A stretch of 64,000 nt of DNA from Flavobacteriaceae bacterium PS02337 (GCA_029959285.1 JASCOE010000006.1:62001-126000), one strand, 5' to 3'. Shown: positions 26,299-35,205, counted from the stretch's first letter. Translations and numbers: made by a program. The notes: generated from the letters alone by a model not told the origin.

Positions 26299-28710
26299 AT
26301 GAAATTAAAAATCTTTCTGTTTGCATTATTGGGGGTAATCGCAACAGCACAAGCCCAGAATACAGGAAATGTTTCTGGGAAAATTACAGAGAAGTCAAAT
26401 GGTGCGCCAATTTCGTATGCAACTATTTCTCTTAAAGAAAATGGAAAAGTAGTATCTGGCGTTAACACAGATGACAACGGAGAATTTTCATTTAAAAACA
26501 TTGCTTTAAAAAGTTACACAATCGAAATTCAATACATTGGGTTTAGAAAATTTATCGGTTCTGTTCTTTTGAGCGAAAACAAAAAATCTGCCACTGTAAA
26601 TGTTTCTCTTGAAGAAGAAGCAACTCAGCTTAAAGGTGTAAATATTGTTGCAGAACGTTCTACAATTGAACAAAAGATTGACAGAAAAGTGGTTAACGTT
26701 GGAAAAGATTTGACAACAGCGGGAGCTTCGGCATCTGATATTATGAATAATATTCCTTCTGTCAATGTGGATCAGGACGGAAAACTTTCGCTTCGCGGAA
26801 ACGATAATGTTCGTGTATTAATTGACGGGCGTCCGTCTAACATTGATCCAGCGCAGTTGCTGAAACAAATTCCTTCAACTTCAATCAAAAAAATTGAATT
26901 GATTACAAATCCAAGTGCAAAATACAATCCGGAAGGAATGTCTGGAATTATCAATATTATTATGCATAAAAATGCTAATACTGGTTTTAACGGAAGTTAC
27001 AGCGGTGGAATTACTTTTGGAAAAACGGCAAAATACAATCAGTCTTTAGATTTAAATTATAAAACAGGTAAAGTAAATTTCTTCGGAAACGTTGGGCAAA
27101 ACTTCGGAAAGTATCAAAACGATGGTTTAATCAGAAGATTTGACGAAGATATTACGCAAAAAATCTTTGTTTTGAATGACAATGATTCTTATTTGTACAA
27201 AATTGGAATGGATTATTTAATTGATGATCACAATACTTTATCTATCTATACCAATCAAAATAAGTCGACAGGAAAAGGATTGGTAAACACAAACATTGAT
27301 TATAATAATGGTGATCCTGACTTTTTGAATGTATTTCAGACATCGAGATATTGGGGACCAGAAACAACGGGAACTTACAATTTAGCTTATAAACACATTT
27401 TCAAAAAAGAAGGTCACACTCTAGATTTTGAAGGAAACTATAGTGATACTAAAGAAGATCAAAATGCAAGTTTTGATACGAAATCTACTGCTCCAGATAA
27501 TACTTCTAATAATGTAATTTATAACGATCTTATTAAAGCTGACCGAAAATTAAGTACGTTTAATATCGATTACGTAAATCCGTTAAACGAAAAAACAACT
27601 CTTGAAGCAGGAGCCGAAGCAAGAATTACGAGAACCGGAAATGATTATTTAACTGGAAATCCTTTAGCTACAAATCCATCATCAAATTATACTTATGATA
27701 CAGATATTTATTCTGCCTATGTAACATTTGGACAGAAATACAAAAAATTCAGTTATCAAGTTGGTGCACGTTTTGAAAGTTATAAAGTTCAAGCAAATTT
27801 AAATTATGGTCAAACTAAATTTGATGATGATTACATTACGCTATATCCATCTGCTTATTTCACTTACAATTTGAGCGAGAAAAATACGCTTCAATTTAGC
27901 TACAGCCGTCGTGTTGACCGACCAAGTTTAGAACAAACGAAACCAATTCGTGAGTTTTCTACTCCATTATTAACTTCACTTGGAAATCCTGAATTAAGAC
28001 CTCAGTTTACTAATTCTGTAGAAGTGAATTATACAAAAACGTTAGAAAAAGGAAGTTTTACAGCAGGAGTTTTTGTTAGAAGTATTAATGACCAAATTAG
28101 TAGAATGTTGTTTCCAGATGATACCGATCCAAGTGGAAACAGACAAATTCTAACTTATACCAATTATGACCACAATACTTCATACGGTTTTGAAGCTTCA
28201 TTCAATTATAAAATTACTAAATGGTGGGACATTTCTCCATCTATAGATTTCTCAAGTATTAATCAGCAAGGAGTTGTGTTTTTATATGATGCTGCAACCG
28301 ATAAAAGTAATCCTTTAGAAAGAAAAGTTACTGTTGCTGCATTTAATGGTCGTATGAATTCAAACTTTAAAGCAAACAAACGTTTAAGCTTTTTATTATT
28401 CGGATTTTACAGAGGCGGTGTTGACGGACTTCAAAATAATAGTCACGAAATGTACAAAATGGACATTGGTTCACGCTATACTTTGTTAGACAACAAAATG
28501 AACATCAGTGTACGTTTTAATGACGTTTTCAATACTATGAAATATGCTTTTGACAGCATGTATCCTTATCCTGTTACAGGACAATTTAAATGGGAAAGCC
28601 AAACGGTTTATGTAGGTTTAACATACAACTTTGGAGGTGCTAAAATTAAAAACCTACAACGTAAGCAAAGAGAAGACAATACTAATAAAGGTGGAGGCGG
28701 AATGTTTTAA
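26299..28710 (+). CDS. TonB-dependent receptor, outer-membrane beta-barrel OMP_b-brl_3 family
   Basis: 803 residues, signal peptide ending ATAQAQ. N-terminal carboxypeptidase-regulatory-like domain (GNVSGKITEKSNGAPISYATISLKE, split), then a plug (NNIPSVNVDQDGKLSLRGNDNVRVLIDGRP and KYNPEGMSGIINIIMHKN) and a barrel with the DRPSLEQTKP / LRPQFTNSVEVNYTKTLEKGSF pattern of this family. The C-terminus is rich in G and N (NKGGGGMF), unlike the aromatic end of most receptors. OMP_b-brl_3 proteins often act without SusD partner; substrate unknown. A terminator follows. Confidence 0.9.
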   Translation: MKLKIFLFALLGVIATAQAQNTGNVSGKITEKSNGAPISYATISLKENGKVVSGVNTDDNGEFSFKNIALKSYTIEIQYIGFRKFIGSVLLSENKKSATVNVSLEEEATQLKGVNIVAERSTIEQKIDRKVVNVGKDLTTAGASASDIMNNIPSVNVDQDGKLSLRGNDNVRVLIDGRPSNIDPAQLLKQIPSTSIKKIELITNPSAKYNPEGMSGIINIIMHKNANTGFNGSYSGGITFGKTAKYNQSLDLNYKTGKVNFFGNVGQNFGKYQNDGLIRRFDEDITQKIFVLNDNDSYLYKIGMDYLIDDHNTLSIYTNQNKSTGKGLVNTNIDYNNGDPDFLNVFQTSRYWGPETTGTYNLAYKHIFKKEGHTLDFEGNYSDTKEDQNASFDTKSTAPDNTSNNVIYNDLIKADRKLSTFNIDYVNPLNEKTTLEAGAEARITRTGNDYLTGNPLATNPSSNYTYDTDIYSAYVTFGQKYKKFSYQVGARFESYKVQANLNYGQTKFDDDYITLYPSAYFTYNLSEKNTLQFSYSRRVDRPSLEQTKPIREFSTPLLTSLGNPELRPQFTNSVEVNYTKTLEKGSFTAGVFVRSINDQISRMLFPDDTDPSGNRQILTYTNYDHNTSYGFEASFNYKITKWWDISPSIDFSSINQQGVVFLYDAATDKSNPLERKVTVAAFNGRMNSNFKANKRLSFLLFGFYRGGVDGLQNNSHEMYKMDIGSRYTLLDNKMNISVRFNDVFNTMKYAFDSMYPYPVTGQFKWESQTVYVGLTYNFGGAKIKNLQRKQREDNTNKGGGGMF

Positions 28711-28760
28711 TTCTCTTCCTTGAAAGAATTTTTAATATTTTAGAATAATTTTTTGTAGAG

Positions 28761-28797
28761 AAAAGTCTGGAGGATGCCACCTCCAGACTTTTTTTAT
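28761..28797 (+). terminator. Terminator of the OMP_b-brl_3 receptor gene
   Basis: 11-bp perfect stem AAGTCTGGAGG / CCTCCAGACTT, 6-base loop, seven T. Also between convergent genes, so it can serve cutC. Confidence 0.9.
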
Positions 28798-28809
28798 TTT
28801 TATAGCAGT

Positions 28810-29481
28810 TTATAAAAAATTACGCAATTCTTTTATTTCTTCTGGATTTGCAGTTTCTGAATTATCTGTAATTGCTGATGAATGATAAAATGTAAGATCT
28901 AATTTTTCATGAAGCAATTTTATATTCGAAGATCTTAAACCGCCGCCTGGCATAATTTCTATTCGATCGCCAGCTAGTTCTTGAAGTCTTTCTAAAGCAA
29001 GAATTCCTTCTTCAACATTTACACCTTGTCCAGAAGTTAAAATAGTTTTGAAACCACATTCAATTACAGTTTCCAATGATTTTTCTGGATTTTTAACTAC
29101 ATCAAAAGCACGGTGAAAAGTACAAGAAAGCGGATGCGCTAAATGCACTAATTCTTTATTTTGTTTTTTATTTACTTTTCCATTTTCCTTCAAGATTCCA
29201 AAAACAAAACCATCAACTCCTAGTTTTTTAAACTGTTTAATATCTTGCTTCATTTCTGTAAGCTCTTCATCAGAATAAACAAAATCGCCGCCGCGAGGTC
29301 TTATGATAACATGCATTTTAATGTTTAAACTTTCGCGGACTTTTAGCACCAAAATAGAATTTGGCGTAGTTCCTCCCAATTTCATGTTCTCGCATAATTC
29401 AATTCTGTCTGCACCATTTACTTGTGCAATTAAGGCCGATTCATAATTGAAGCAAGCTATTTCTAGTTGATTTTTTTTCAT
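28810..29481 (-). CDS. cutC: CutC-family protein (TIM barrel)
   Basis: 223 residues, full length for the family. CutC is a TIM-barrel protein first linked to copper tolerance; its true enzymatic role is debated. Motifs: ADRIELCENMKLGGTTPN at the start, IIRPRGGDFVYSDEE, HRAFD, LTSGQG and MPGGGLRSSNI. Cytoplasmic. Between it and the next gene lies a degenerate palindromic repeat cluster. Confidence 0.9.
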   Translation of the reverse strand: MKKNQLEIACFNYESALIAQVNGADRIELCENMKLGGTTPNSILVLKVRESLNIKMHVIIRPRGGDFVYSDEELTEMKQDIKQFKKLGVDGFVFGILKENGKVNKKQNKELVHLAHPLSCTFHRAFDVVKNPEKSLETVIECGFKTILTSGQGVNVEEGILALERLQELAGDRIEIMPGGGLRSSNIKLLHEKLDLTFYHSSAITDNSETANPEEIKELRNFL

Positions 29482-29550
29482 TAGTATTTTATTAAAACGA
29501 CTTCGACTCTCCTTAGCCTTACAAACTTCTAAACAATTATGTTCAATCTT

Positions 29551-29619
29551 TGTCTCCCTGAGCGGAGTCGAAGGGCGCTCCTATTGGAACGTGGGCTTCG
29601 ACTCCGCTAAGCCTGACAA
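29551..29619. repeat. Palindromic element copy A, left of GIY-YIG gene
   Basis: 69 bases. Arms CTGAGCGGAGTCGAAG (29558-29573) and CTTCGACTCCGCTAAG (29596-29611) around a loop with ATTGGAACGTGGG. Ends TGTCTC and CTGACAA. Copy B at 30061-30129 is in the same orientation and 61 of 69 bases are identical. Degenerate related halves flank it at ~29498-29524 and ~29630-29652. Confidence 0.88.
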
Positions 29620-29662
29620 GTAATAGGTGTTCTCCTGAACAAAATCGAAGGCTAATTTACTA

Positions 29663-29986
29663 CTAAACGTTCTTTTTATAAAAATTTTTATGAGTTGTTT
29701 TATTTAAACATTCTGATAATTTTAGTAAATCTTCCCATTTGTCCTTTATTATAGCTTCTTTCTTTTTTCTACTCCACCCTTTCACTTGTTTTTCAAAAGC
29801 AATAGCTTGATTTACATCGTTAAACTCTGTACAAAACACCAACTCTAAAGGCCTTTTATTATAAGTATAACTCTCTTTATTCAAACCATAATTATGTTCA
29901 TTCATTCTTCTATCTATATTATTTGTCATTCCTGTGTAATAACTTCCATCTGAACATTTCAAAATATATACATAATATCGCTTCAT
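29663..29986 (-). CDS. Small GIY-YIG nuclease-domain protein (UPF0213/YhbQ-like)
   Basis: 107 residues, one GIY-YIG domain. Core strands YVYILKCSDGSYYTG carry the GIY and YIG equivalents (Tyr5-Val-Tyr7 and Tyr17-Thr-Gly19), followed by the conserved NIDRRMNEHN helix (Arg26/27, His31) and the metal-binding glutamate in AIAFEKQVKGW (Glu64). A basic KGWSRKKKEAIIKDKWEDLLKL tail completes the family; ~16 further residues extend beyond. Such proteins cut or nick DNA, but many family members have no defined role. It stands alone on the minus strand, bracketed at ~45 and ~75 bases by palindromic copies A and B. Confidence 0.88.
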   Translation of the reverse strand: MKRYYVYILKCSDGSYYTGMTNNIDRRMNEHNYGLNKESYTYNKRPLELVFCTEFNDVNQAIAFEKQVKGWSRKKKEAIIKDKWEDLLKLSECLNKTTHKNFYKKNV

Positions 29987-30060
29987 TAATCTTTAATTTA
30001 TTTAAATTATTTTTTTTATAAATGTAAGAAAAAACTGCATGTTTGTTTATTCTCATTTTA

Positions 30061-30129
30061 TGTCTTCCTGAGCGAAGTCGAAGGGCGTCACAATTGGAAC
30101 GTGGGCTTCGACTTCGCTCAGCCTGACAA
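30061..30129. repeat. Palindromic element copy B, right of GIY-YIG gene
   Basis: Perfect 16-base arms CTGAGCGAAGTCGAAG (30068-30083) and CTTCGACTTCGCTCAG (30106-30121). Same loop core ATTGGAACGTGGG as copy A. Differs from A at eight positions, including one compensatory pair in the stem (G-C to A-T). Confidence 0.88.
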
Positions 30130-30174
30130 AACGCTGAAAACAGCTTTCAACTCCTCAGCTTAACAAACAGATAT

Positions 30175-30206
30175 AAAAAAACCTGCTCCAAAATGAAGCA
30201 GGTTTT
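30175..30206 (-). terminator. fabH terminator
   Basis: 10-bp stem AAAACCTGCT / AGCAGGTTTT, 9-base loop; A-run on the plus strand gives U on the minus-strand transcript. 27 bases after the fabH stop. Confidence 0.8.
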
Positions 30207-30233
30207 AAAAAAATATAATGTAAGATGATTATT

Positions 30234-31241
30234 TTACCATTTGATAATAGCACTTGCCCAAGTAAATCCACTTCCGAAAGCTGCTAAAACTACAGTATCT
30301 CCAGATTTGATTTTTCCTTGTTCCCAAGCTTCTGTCAAAGCAATCGGAATAGATGCTGCCGTTGTGTTTCCGTATTTCTGAATATTGTTATGAACTTGAT
30401 CGTCTGTCAGTTTGAATTTATTTTGAATGAATTGTGAAATTCTCAAATTCGCCTGATGCGGAATCAACATATCAATATCTGAAACTTGAAGACCGTTTGC
30501 TTCTAATCCTTCATTGATAACTTCTGCAAAACGAACAACAGCATTTTTAAATACAAATTGTCCATTCATGTAAGGATAATAACTTTCGTCATTTGGGTCA
30601 TTATCTGCAATAATATCTGTTACCCAACGAGCTCCCATTCCTGGTGCTTGCAAAGCTAACTCTTCAGCATGTTCTCCTTCAGAATGTAAATGCGTAGAAA
30701 GAATTCCTTTTGTTATATCTTCTTCACGGCTCAAAACTGCTGCACCTGCTCCATCTCCAAAAATTACCGAAACTCCACGTCCACGTGTTGTCATGTCTAA
30801 TCCTGTAGAATGAACTTCTGAACCAATTACTAAAATGTTTTTATACATTCCAGTCTTAATATATTGATCTGCCACAGAAATTGCGTACACAAATCCTGAA
30901 CATTGATTTCTAACATCTAAAGCACCAACAGTTCTTAGACCTAAATCTCTCTGAACCAAAACTCCTGGTCCTGGAAAATAATAATCTGGACTTAATGTAG
31001 CAAAAACTACAAAATCAATATCTTCTTTGGCAACGCCAGAACGCTCAATTGCAATTTTAGCTGCTTTTACTCCCATTGAAGTCGTAGTGTCTTCTCCACG
31101 AATAATGTGTCTTCGCTCCTGAATTCCAGTTCTTTCCTGAATCCATTCGTCATTGGTATCCATTATCTTAGACAAATCATCGTTAGTCACCACATTAGAA
31201 GGAACATAATATCCTAAACCAGCTATTTTTGAATGATACAT
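30234..31241 (-). CDS. fabH: Beta-ketoacyl-ACP synthase III
   Basis: FabH condenses acetyl- or branched acyl-CoA with malonyl-ACP to start fatty acid synthesis. 335 residues, thiolase fold. Catalytic triad is complete: Cys114 in RNQCSGFVYA, His262 in PHQANLRI, Asn292 in YGNTTAAS. FGDGAGAAVL and AFGSGFTWASAIIKW are typical. It stands apart from other fab genes here and has its own terminator. In Bacteroidota several fabH copies are common; this copy could serve a secondary acyl pathway. Confidence 0.93.
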   Translation of the reverse strand: MYHSKIAGLGYYVPSNVVTNDDLSKIMDTNDEWIQERTGIQERRHIIRGEDTTTSMGVKAAKIAIERSGVAKEDIDFVVFATLSPDYYFPGPGVLVQRDLGLRTVGALDVRNQCSGFVYAISVADQYIKTGMYKNILVIGSEVHSTGLDMTTRGRGVSVIFGDGAGAAVLSREEDITKGILSTHLHSEGEHAEELALQAPGMGARWVTDIIADNDPNDESYYPYMNGQFVFKNAVVRFAEVINEGLEANGLQVSDIDMLIPHQANLRISQFIQNKFKLTDDQVHNNIQKYGNTTAASIPIALTEAWEQGKIKSGDTVVLAAFGSGFTWASAIIKW

Positions 31242-31273
31242 ATGTATTGTTATTTGTTTGAAAATTTAGAATG

Positions 31274-31281
31274 CAAATTTA
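31274..31281 (-). promoter_or_regulatory. fabH -7 box
   Basis: TAAATTTG on the minus strand, 33 bases upstream of the ATG at 31241; a TTTG lies further upstream but at an unusually long spacing. Confidence 0.45.
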
Positions 31282-31503
31282 CGTATACTTTAAAATATAA
31301 GAGTACAAATTACTCTTTTTTTCGTTATTAGCAATTTCATATACCTTAATTATAAGACTATTTAAAAACAATTCCTTCTCAAAAGAACAGCTTTATGTTA
31401 CAAAAACTGAAAAAAATTAAAAATCAGATATAAAATGTAACAAGATGAAAGTATCTTAGTCAAACATTTTGAATCCCATTTATAAACCACTAAAATTCAA
31501 ATT

Positions 31504-33915
31504 ATGAAATTAAAGGTTACGCTGTTCTTATTTTTAAACATAAGTTTTGCCTCTTTTGCACAAGAGAATCTGACTTATCAAAAACCTTCAAAATCTATTT
31601 TAGATTTAGCCGATTATCAGAGAGCTCCTTCAGTATCAATGGATACTAAAAAGGAAAATATGCTTTTGACTTATAGAAATACATATAAAACACTTGACGA
31701 TTTAAATCAGGATGAAGTTCGTTTGGCTGGTTTAAGAATTAATCCAGTTACTAATATTTCGAGTACTGTAACTTATGTGACGAATCTTAAGTTAAGAAAA
31801 ATTAGCGGTAAAGATGAAATTCAGGTAAAAGGTCTGCCTGATAATCCGAAAATAGCCAATATTCTTTGGTCTCCAAATGATAAAAAAATCCTTTTTTCAC
31901 ACACAACAAATTCTGGTGTAGAACTTTGGGTTTTAGATGTAGCATCGGCACAAGCTATAAAACTTACCAATGCAACCGTAAATGCCAATCTTGGAAATCC
32001 GTTTAGTTGGTTTTCAGATAATGAAACCATTTTAGTCAAAATGTTGCCAAAAAATAGGCCAGCACTTTTAGATTCTAAAAAAGATTTGCCGACAGGTCCA
32101 ATTATTTCGAATACTTCTGGAGAAAAATCGCAAAACAGAACGTATCCAGATATGTTGAAAAACAAAAATGATGAAGCCAATTTTGAAAACAGCATTACAT
32201 CTGAATTGTATAAAGTAAAATTAAACGGAGAAACTGTTTTATTTAAAGAAGCTGCCATGTTTGCTGGAGAAAGAATTTCTCCAGACGGCAACTATATTAT
32301 GCTTACCACCATTCAGAAACCATTTTCATATGTTGTTCCTTTAAATAGATTTCCGTCTACAACTATTGTTTACGATATCAGAGGAAAAGAAATTAAAACC
32401 GTTAACGAAGTTCCGTTAAACGAAATTATGCCAAAAGGATTTATGGCGGTTCGAAAAGGAAAAAGAGAAATGTCTTGGAGAAATGACAAACCTGCAACAT
32501 TAGCTTATGTTGTAGCTTTAGACGAAGGAGATCCTGCAAAAAAAGTTGATTTTAGAGATGAAGTTTTTCTTTGGGATGCGCCTTTTGACAAAAATCCTTC
32601 TTCATTGGCAAAAACACCACAACGTTTCAACGATATAACTTGGGGAGATGACAATACAGCAGTTCTTGCTGACGAATGGTACGACACTAGAAATACCAAA
32701 ACCTATTTGATAAACCCTTCAAATCCAAGTCAGCAACCAAAATTAATTACAGACAGAAATTCTCAAGATGTTTATTCTGATCCCGGAGTTTTTGAAACTA
32801 GAAAAAACACATTCAACAAATATGTTTTGGCTATCGAAAAAAATAATCTTTACAGAATTGGAGACGGTTACACTAAAGAAGGACAATTTCCTTTTGTTGA
32901 TGAATTTAATTTGGAAACTTTAAAATCGAAACGAATTTATACTTCTCCTTATAAAGACAAAAAAGAATCGATAATAGAAATTGAAGATTTCAAATCTGGT
33001 AAAGTTTTAGTTCAGATTCAATCAAAAACAGAGTATCCGAATTATTATTTTAGAAATATAAAGAAACAGAATAGCTTAACTGCGATAACTGATTTTAAAA
33101 ATCCGTTTGAAAGCATTAAAAATGTAAGTAAAGAAGTTATCAAATACAAACGTAAAGACGGATTGGAACTTTCTGGAACATTATATCTTCCTGCTGGTTA
33201 TGATAAAGTAAAAAAAGAGAAACTTCCGTTATTAATTTGGGCATATCCAGCAGAATATAAAGACAGAAATAGCGCTTCGCAATCGACTCAAAATTCAAAC
33301 GAATTTACATTTCCTTATTACGGATCGTTTGTTTACTGGGTTACAAAAGGATATGTAGTTTTAGATGATGCTGCTTTTCCAATTATTGGTGAAGGAACTA
33401 CAGAACCAAACGACAACTTTATTTCGCAGTTAGTTGATAATGCGGCAGCGGCTATTGATGCAGTTGATGCTTTAGGATATATTAATCGCAAAAAAGTGGC
33501 TGTCGGCGGACACTCATACGGAGCATTTATGACAGCAAATTTATTAACGCATTCTAATCTTTTTGCGTGCGGAATTGCAAGAAGCGGCGCTTACAACAGA
33601 ACTTTAACTCCATTCGGATTCCAATCTGAACAAAGAAATTATTGGGAAGCTCCAGAAGTTTACAATGCAATGTCGCCTTTTATGAATGCAGAAAAAATGA
33701 AAACTCCAATTTTATTAGTTCACGGAGAAGCAGATAACAATCCTGGAACTTTTACTTTGCAGACAGAAAGATATTTTCAAGCTTTAAAAGGTTTAGGTGC
33801 ACCAGCGAGAATGGTTATTCTGCCAAAAGAATCACACAGTTATGTGGCGAAAGAAAACATTCTTCACCTACTTTGGGAGCAAGATCAATTTTTAGAAAAA
33901 TATTTGAAAAATTAA
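31504..33915 (+). CDS. Prolyl oligopeptidase-family (S9) serine peptidase, exported
   Basis: 803 residues with a signal peptide (ending SFA). N-terminal beta-propeller (residues ~30-520) shielding the site, C-terminal alpha/beta-hydrolase peptidase domain from ~545. Triad visible: Ser671 in GGHSYGAF, Asp744 in HGEADNNPG, His778 in KESHSY. Domain order and the GxSYGG variant place it in S9, probably near the glutamyl/dipeptidyl branch, but the exact cleavage preference is not determined. Periplasmic or outer-membrane. No peptidase neighbour; terminator follows directly. Confidence 0.9.
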   Translation: MKLKVTLFLFLNISFASFAQENLTYQKPSKSILDLADYQRAPSVSMDTKKENMLLTYRNTYKTLDDLNQDEVRLAGLRINPVTNISSTVTYVTNLKLRKISGKDEIQVKGLPDNPKIANILWSPNDKKILFSHTTNSGVELWVLDVASAQAIKLTNATVNANLGNPFSWFSDNETILVKMLPKNRPALLDSKKDLPTGPIISNTSGEKSQNRTYPDMLKNKNDEANFENSITSELYKVKLNGETVLFKEAAMFAGERISPDGNYIMLTTIQKPFSYVVPLNRFPSTTIVYDIRGKEIKTVNEVPLNEIMPKGFMAVRKGKREMSWRNDKPATLAYVVALDEGDPAKKVDFRDEVFLWDAPFDKNPSSLAKTPQRFNDITWGDDNTAVLADEWYDTRNTKTYLINPSNPSQQPKLITDRNSQDVYSDPGVFETRKNTFNKYVLAIEKNNLYRIGDGYTKEGQFPFVDEFNLETLKSKRIYTSPYKDKKESIIEIEDFKSGKVLVQIQSKTEYPNYYFRNIKKQNSLTAITDFKNPFESIKNVSKEVIKYKRKDGLELSGTLYLPAGYDKVKKEKLPLLIWAYPAEYKDRNSASQSTQNSNEFTFPYYGSFVYWVTKGYVVLDDAAFPIIGEGTTEPNDNFISQLVDNAAAAIDAVDALGYINRKKVAVGGHSYGAFMTANLLTHSNLFACGIARSGAYNRTLTPFGFQSEQRNYWEAPEVYNAMSPFMNAEKMKTPILLVHGEADNNPGTFTLQTERYFQALKGLGAPARMVILPKESHSYVAKENILHLLWEQDQFLEKYLKN

Positions 33916-33933
33916 TTTTCATCCATTCTTAAA

Positions 33934-33980
33934 AAAGAAACCCGAGAGATTTTGGAAATCAATCGGGTTTCTTTTTTTTT
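33934..33980 (+). terminator. Terminator of the S9 peptidase gene
   Basis: Stem AAAGAAACCCGA / TCGGGTTTCTTT with ~18-base loop and a long T-run at 33972-33980. Confidence 0.85.
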
Positions 33981-34005
33981 AAATATATTTTCTATTGAAT
34001 AGAAT

Positions 34006-34182
34006 CATTCCGTAGGAATGTTTCGTTGGTAGAATTAAATTTGGATTAGAGTTATTACACGTTCCGTAGGAACGTTTGATTATATCAAAGATTTTGTTTC
34101 TACCAAATCAGGTGTCCCAACAGGACACAAAATGCGGAATAATACTTTTTTTTTCTACCGACGAGATATTCCTACGGAATAT
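34006..34182. repeat. Island of four short palindromes with TTGGTAGAA / TTCTACCAA links
   Basis: CATTCC-GTA-GGAATG (34006-34020), ACGTTCC-GTA-GGAACGT (34059-34075), GTGTCC-N5-GGACAC (34112-34128) and ATATTCC-TAC-GGAATAT (34166-34182). TTGGTAGAA (34025-34033) and TTCTACC copies (about 34097-34105 and 34153-34160) link them in opposite orientations. No ORF. Dispersed GTAGGAA-type repeat, likely derived from several insertions or one larger structure. Confidence 0.8.
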
Positions 34183-34206
34183 TTTTATACCCGATAGGCT
34201 TTGTCT

Positions 34207-35157
34207 TTATAAATAATTTAATGCTAGAAATACTTCTTGCTCAAGCGGTAAATCGATTTCACTTTCAAAGAAAATTAATTGTCTTTTATGAACAGTTTCA
34301 ATTAAAAAATGACTTCCTCTAAAATACGTTCTTCTAATTTTCACCATCAATCTTGATTCTGAAACCATTTTAAATTGATGCGGATAAACTAATGTTTTAT
34401 GTGTTTCATCTTCATAAGATAATAATAAATGCGTCGCCACTTCATTAACCTCACCAAAAAGAGAAGCCACATATTTGATTTGCGGATCTTCATAAATCTT
34501 AGTCGGATTGTCTTTTTTAAGCACTTCGCCGTGACGCATTACAATTGCTTCGTCTGCAAAAGACAAAGCATCTGTACTATCGTGTGTTGCAATAATACAA
34601 GTAATTCCTTTTTGTTTTAGGTAACGAAATAAATTTCGGCGTAAAGCATTTTTTCTAAAAGCATCAATCTGACTGAAAGGTTCGTCTAGCAAAATAACTT
34701 CTGGTTCTAAAGCTAATACTCTAACCAATGCTACACGCTGTTGCTGTCCTCCACTTAAAAATTTTGTTTTTACATTAGAAAATTGTTCCATTTCGACCAT
34801 TTCTAATAATTCCTGAACACGAAGTTTTTTCATGTTCGCGAAACCATTCGAAAGAAATTTTCCAACATTTTCTGCAACCGTTTCATATGGAGATAAATCA
34901 AAATCTTGTGCCAGATATTTCATATACGGCATTCCCGGAATCAAATTAAATTTTGGTCCGAGAATTGGTTTATCACCATAAAAAATTTTTCCTTCATCTA
35001 AATCGTATAAACCATAAATGAGTTTGAGCAGCGTACTTTTTCCGCAGCCACTTTCTCCAATAATGGCAATATTTTCACCTTTATTAATGGTAAAAGAAAC
35101 GTTTTTTATAACTGGTGTATCAGTGTATGAAAAAGATATATTTTGAATGTCAAGCAT
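34207..35157 (-). CDS. Lone ABC-transporter ATP-binding protein
   Basis: 316-residue ATPase: Walker A GESGCGKST, signature LSGGQQQRVALVR, Walker B EVILLDEPFSQID, H-loop IIATHDS. The QQQR form and the ~80-residue C-terminal extension (TOBE/regulatory type, TLVYPHQFKMVSESRLMVKIRRTYFRGS) place it near Fbp/Pot-type importers. No permease or binding protein is next to it, so its partner lies elsewhere or it acts alone. A 36-bp-spaced hairpin ends the transcript downstream. Family sure; substrate unknown. Confidence 0.85.
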   Translation of the reverse strand: MLDIQNISFSYTDTPVIKNVSFTINKGENIAIIGESGCGKSTLLKLIYGLYDLDEGKIFYGDKPILGPKFNLIPGMPYMKYLAQDFDLSPYETVAENVGKFLSNGFANMKKLRVQELLEMVEMEQFSNVKTKFLSGGQQQRVALVRVLALEPEVILLDEPFSQIDAFRKNALRRNLFRYLKQKGITCIIATHDSTDALSFADEAIVMRHGEVLKKDNPTKIYEDPQIKYVASLFGEVNEVATHLLLSYEDETHKTLVYPHQFKMVSESRLMVKIRRTYFRGSHFLIETVHKRQLIFFESEIDLPLEQEVFLALNYL

Positions 35158-35205
35158 GAGTTGTAATATGAGAGGTCAAATTTACAATGTTTAATTTCTA
35201 AAGTC

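Larger units (their letters stand above)
29551..30129. mobile_element. Putative composite unit: palindrome A, GIY-YIG gene, palindrome B
   Basis: Two direct copies of one 69-base palindrome bracket a single small nuclease gene; copy starts are exactly 510 bases apart. The layout resembles REP/RAYT elements, but with a GIY-YIG nuclease instead of a tyrosine-recombinase-like protein. Boundaries and mobility are inferred, not shown. Confidence 0.4.

Noticed and set aside
28810-30129. An IS element or prophage remnant around cutC and the GIY-YIG gene
   Set aside because: No transposase, integrase or target-site duplication visible; only the palindromic copies support mobility.
31821-32291. 156-residue open frame antisense to the S9 peptidase gene
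   Set aside because: Frame is a mirror of a real, well-conserved coding sequence, has no promoter box and no recognisable fold.
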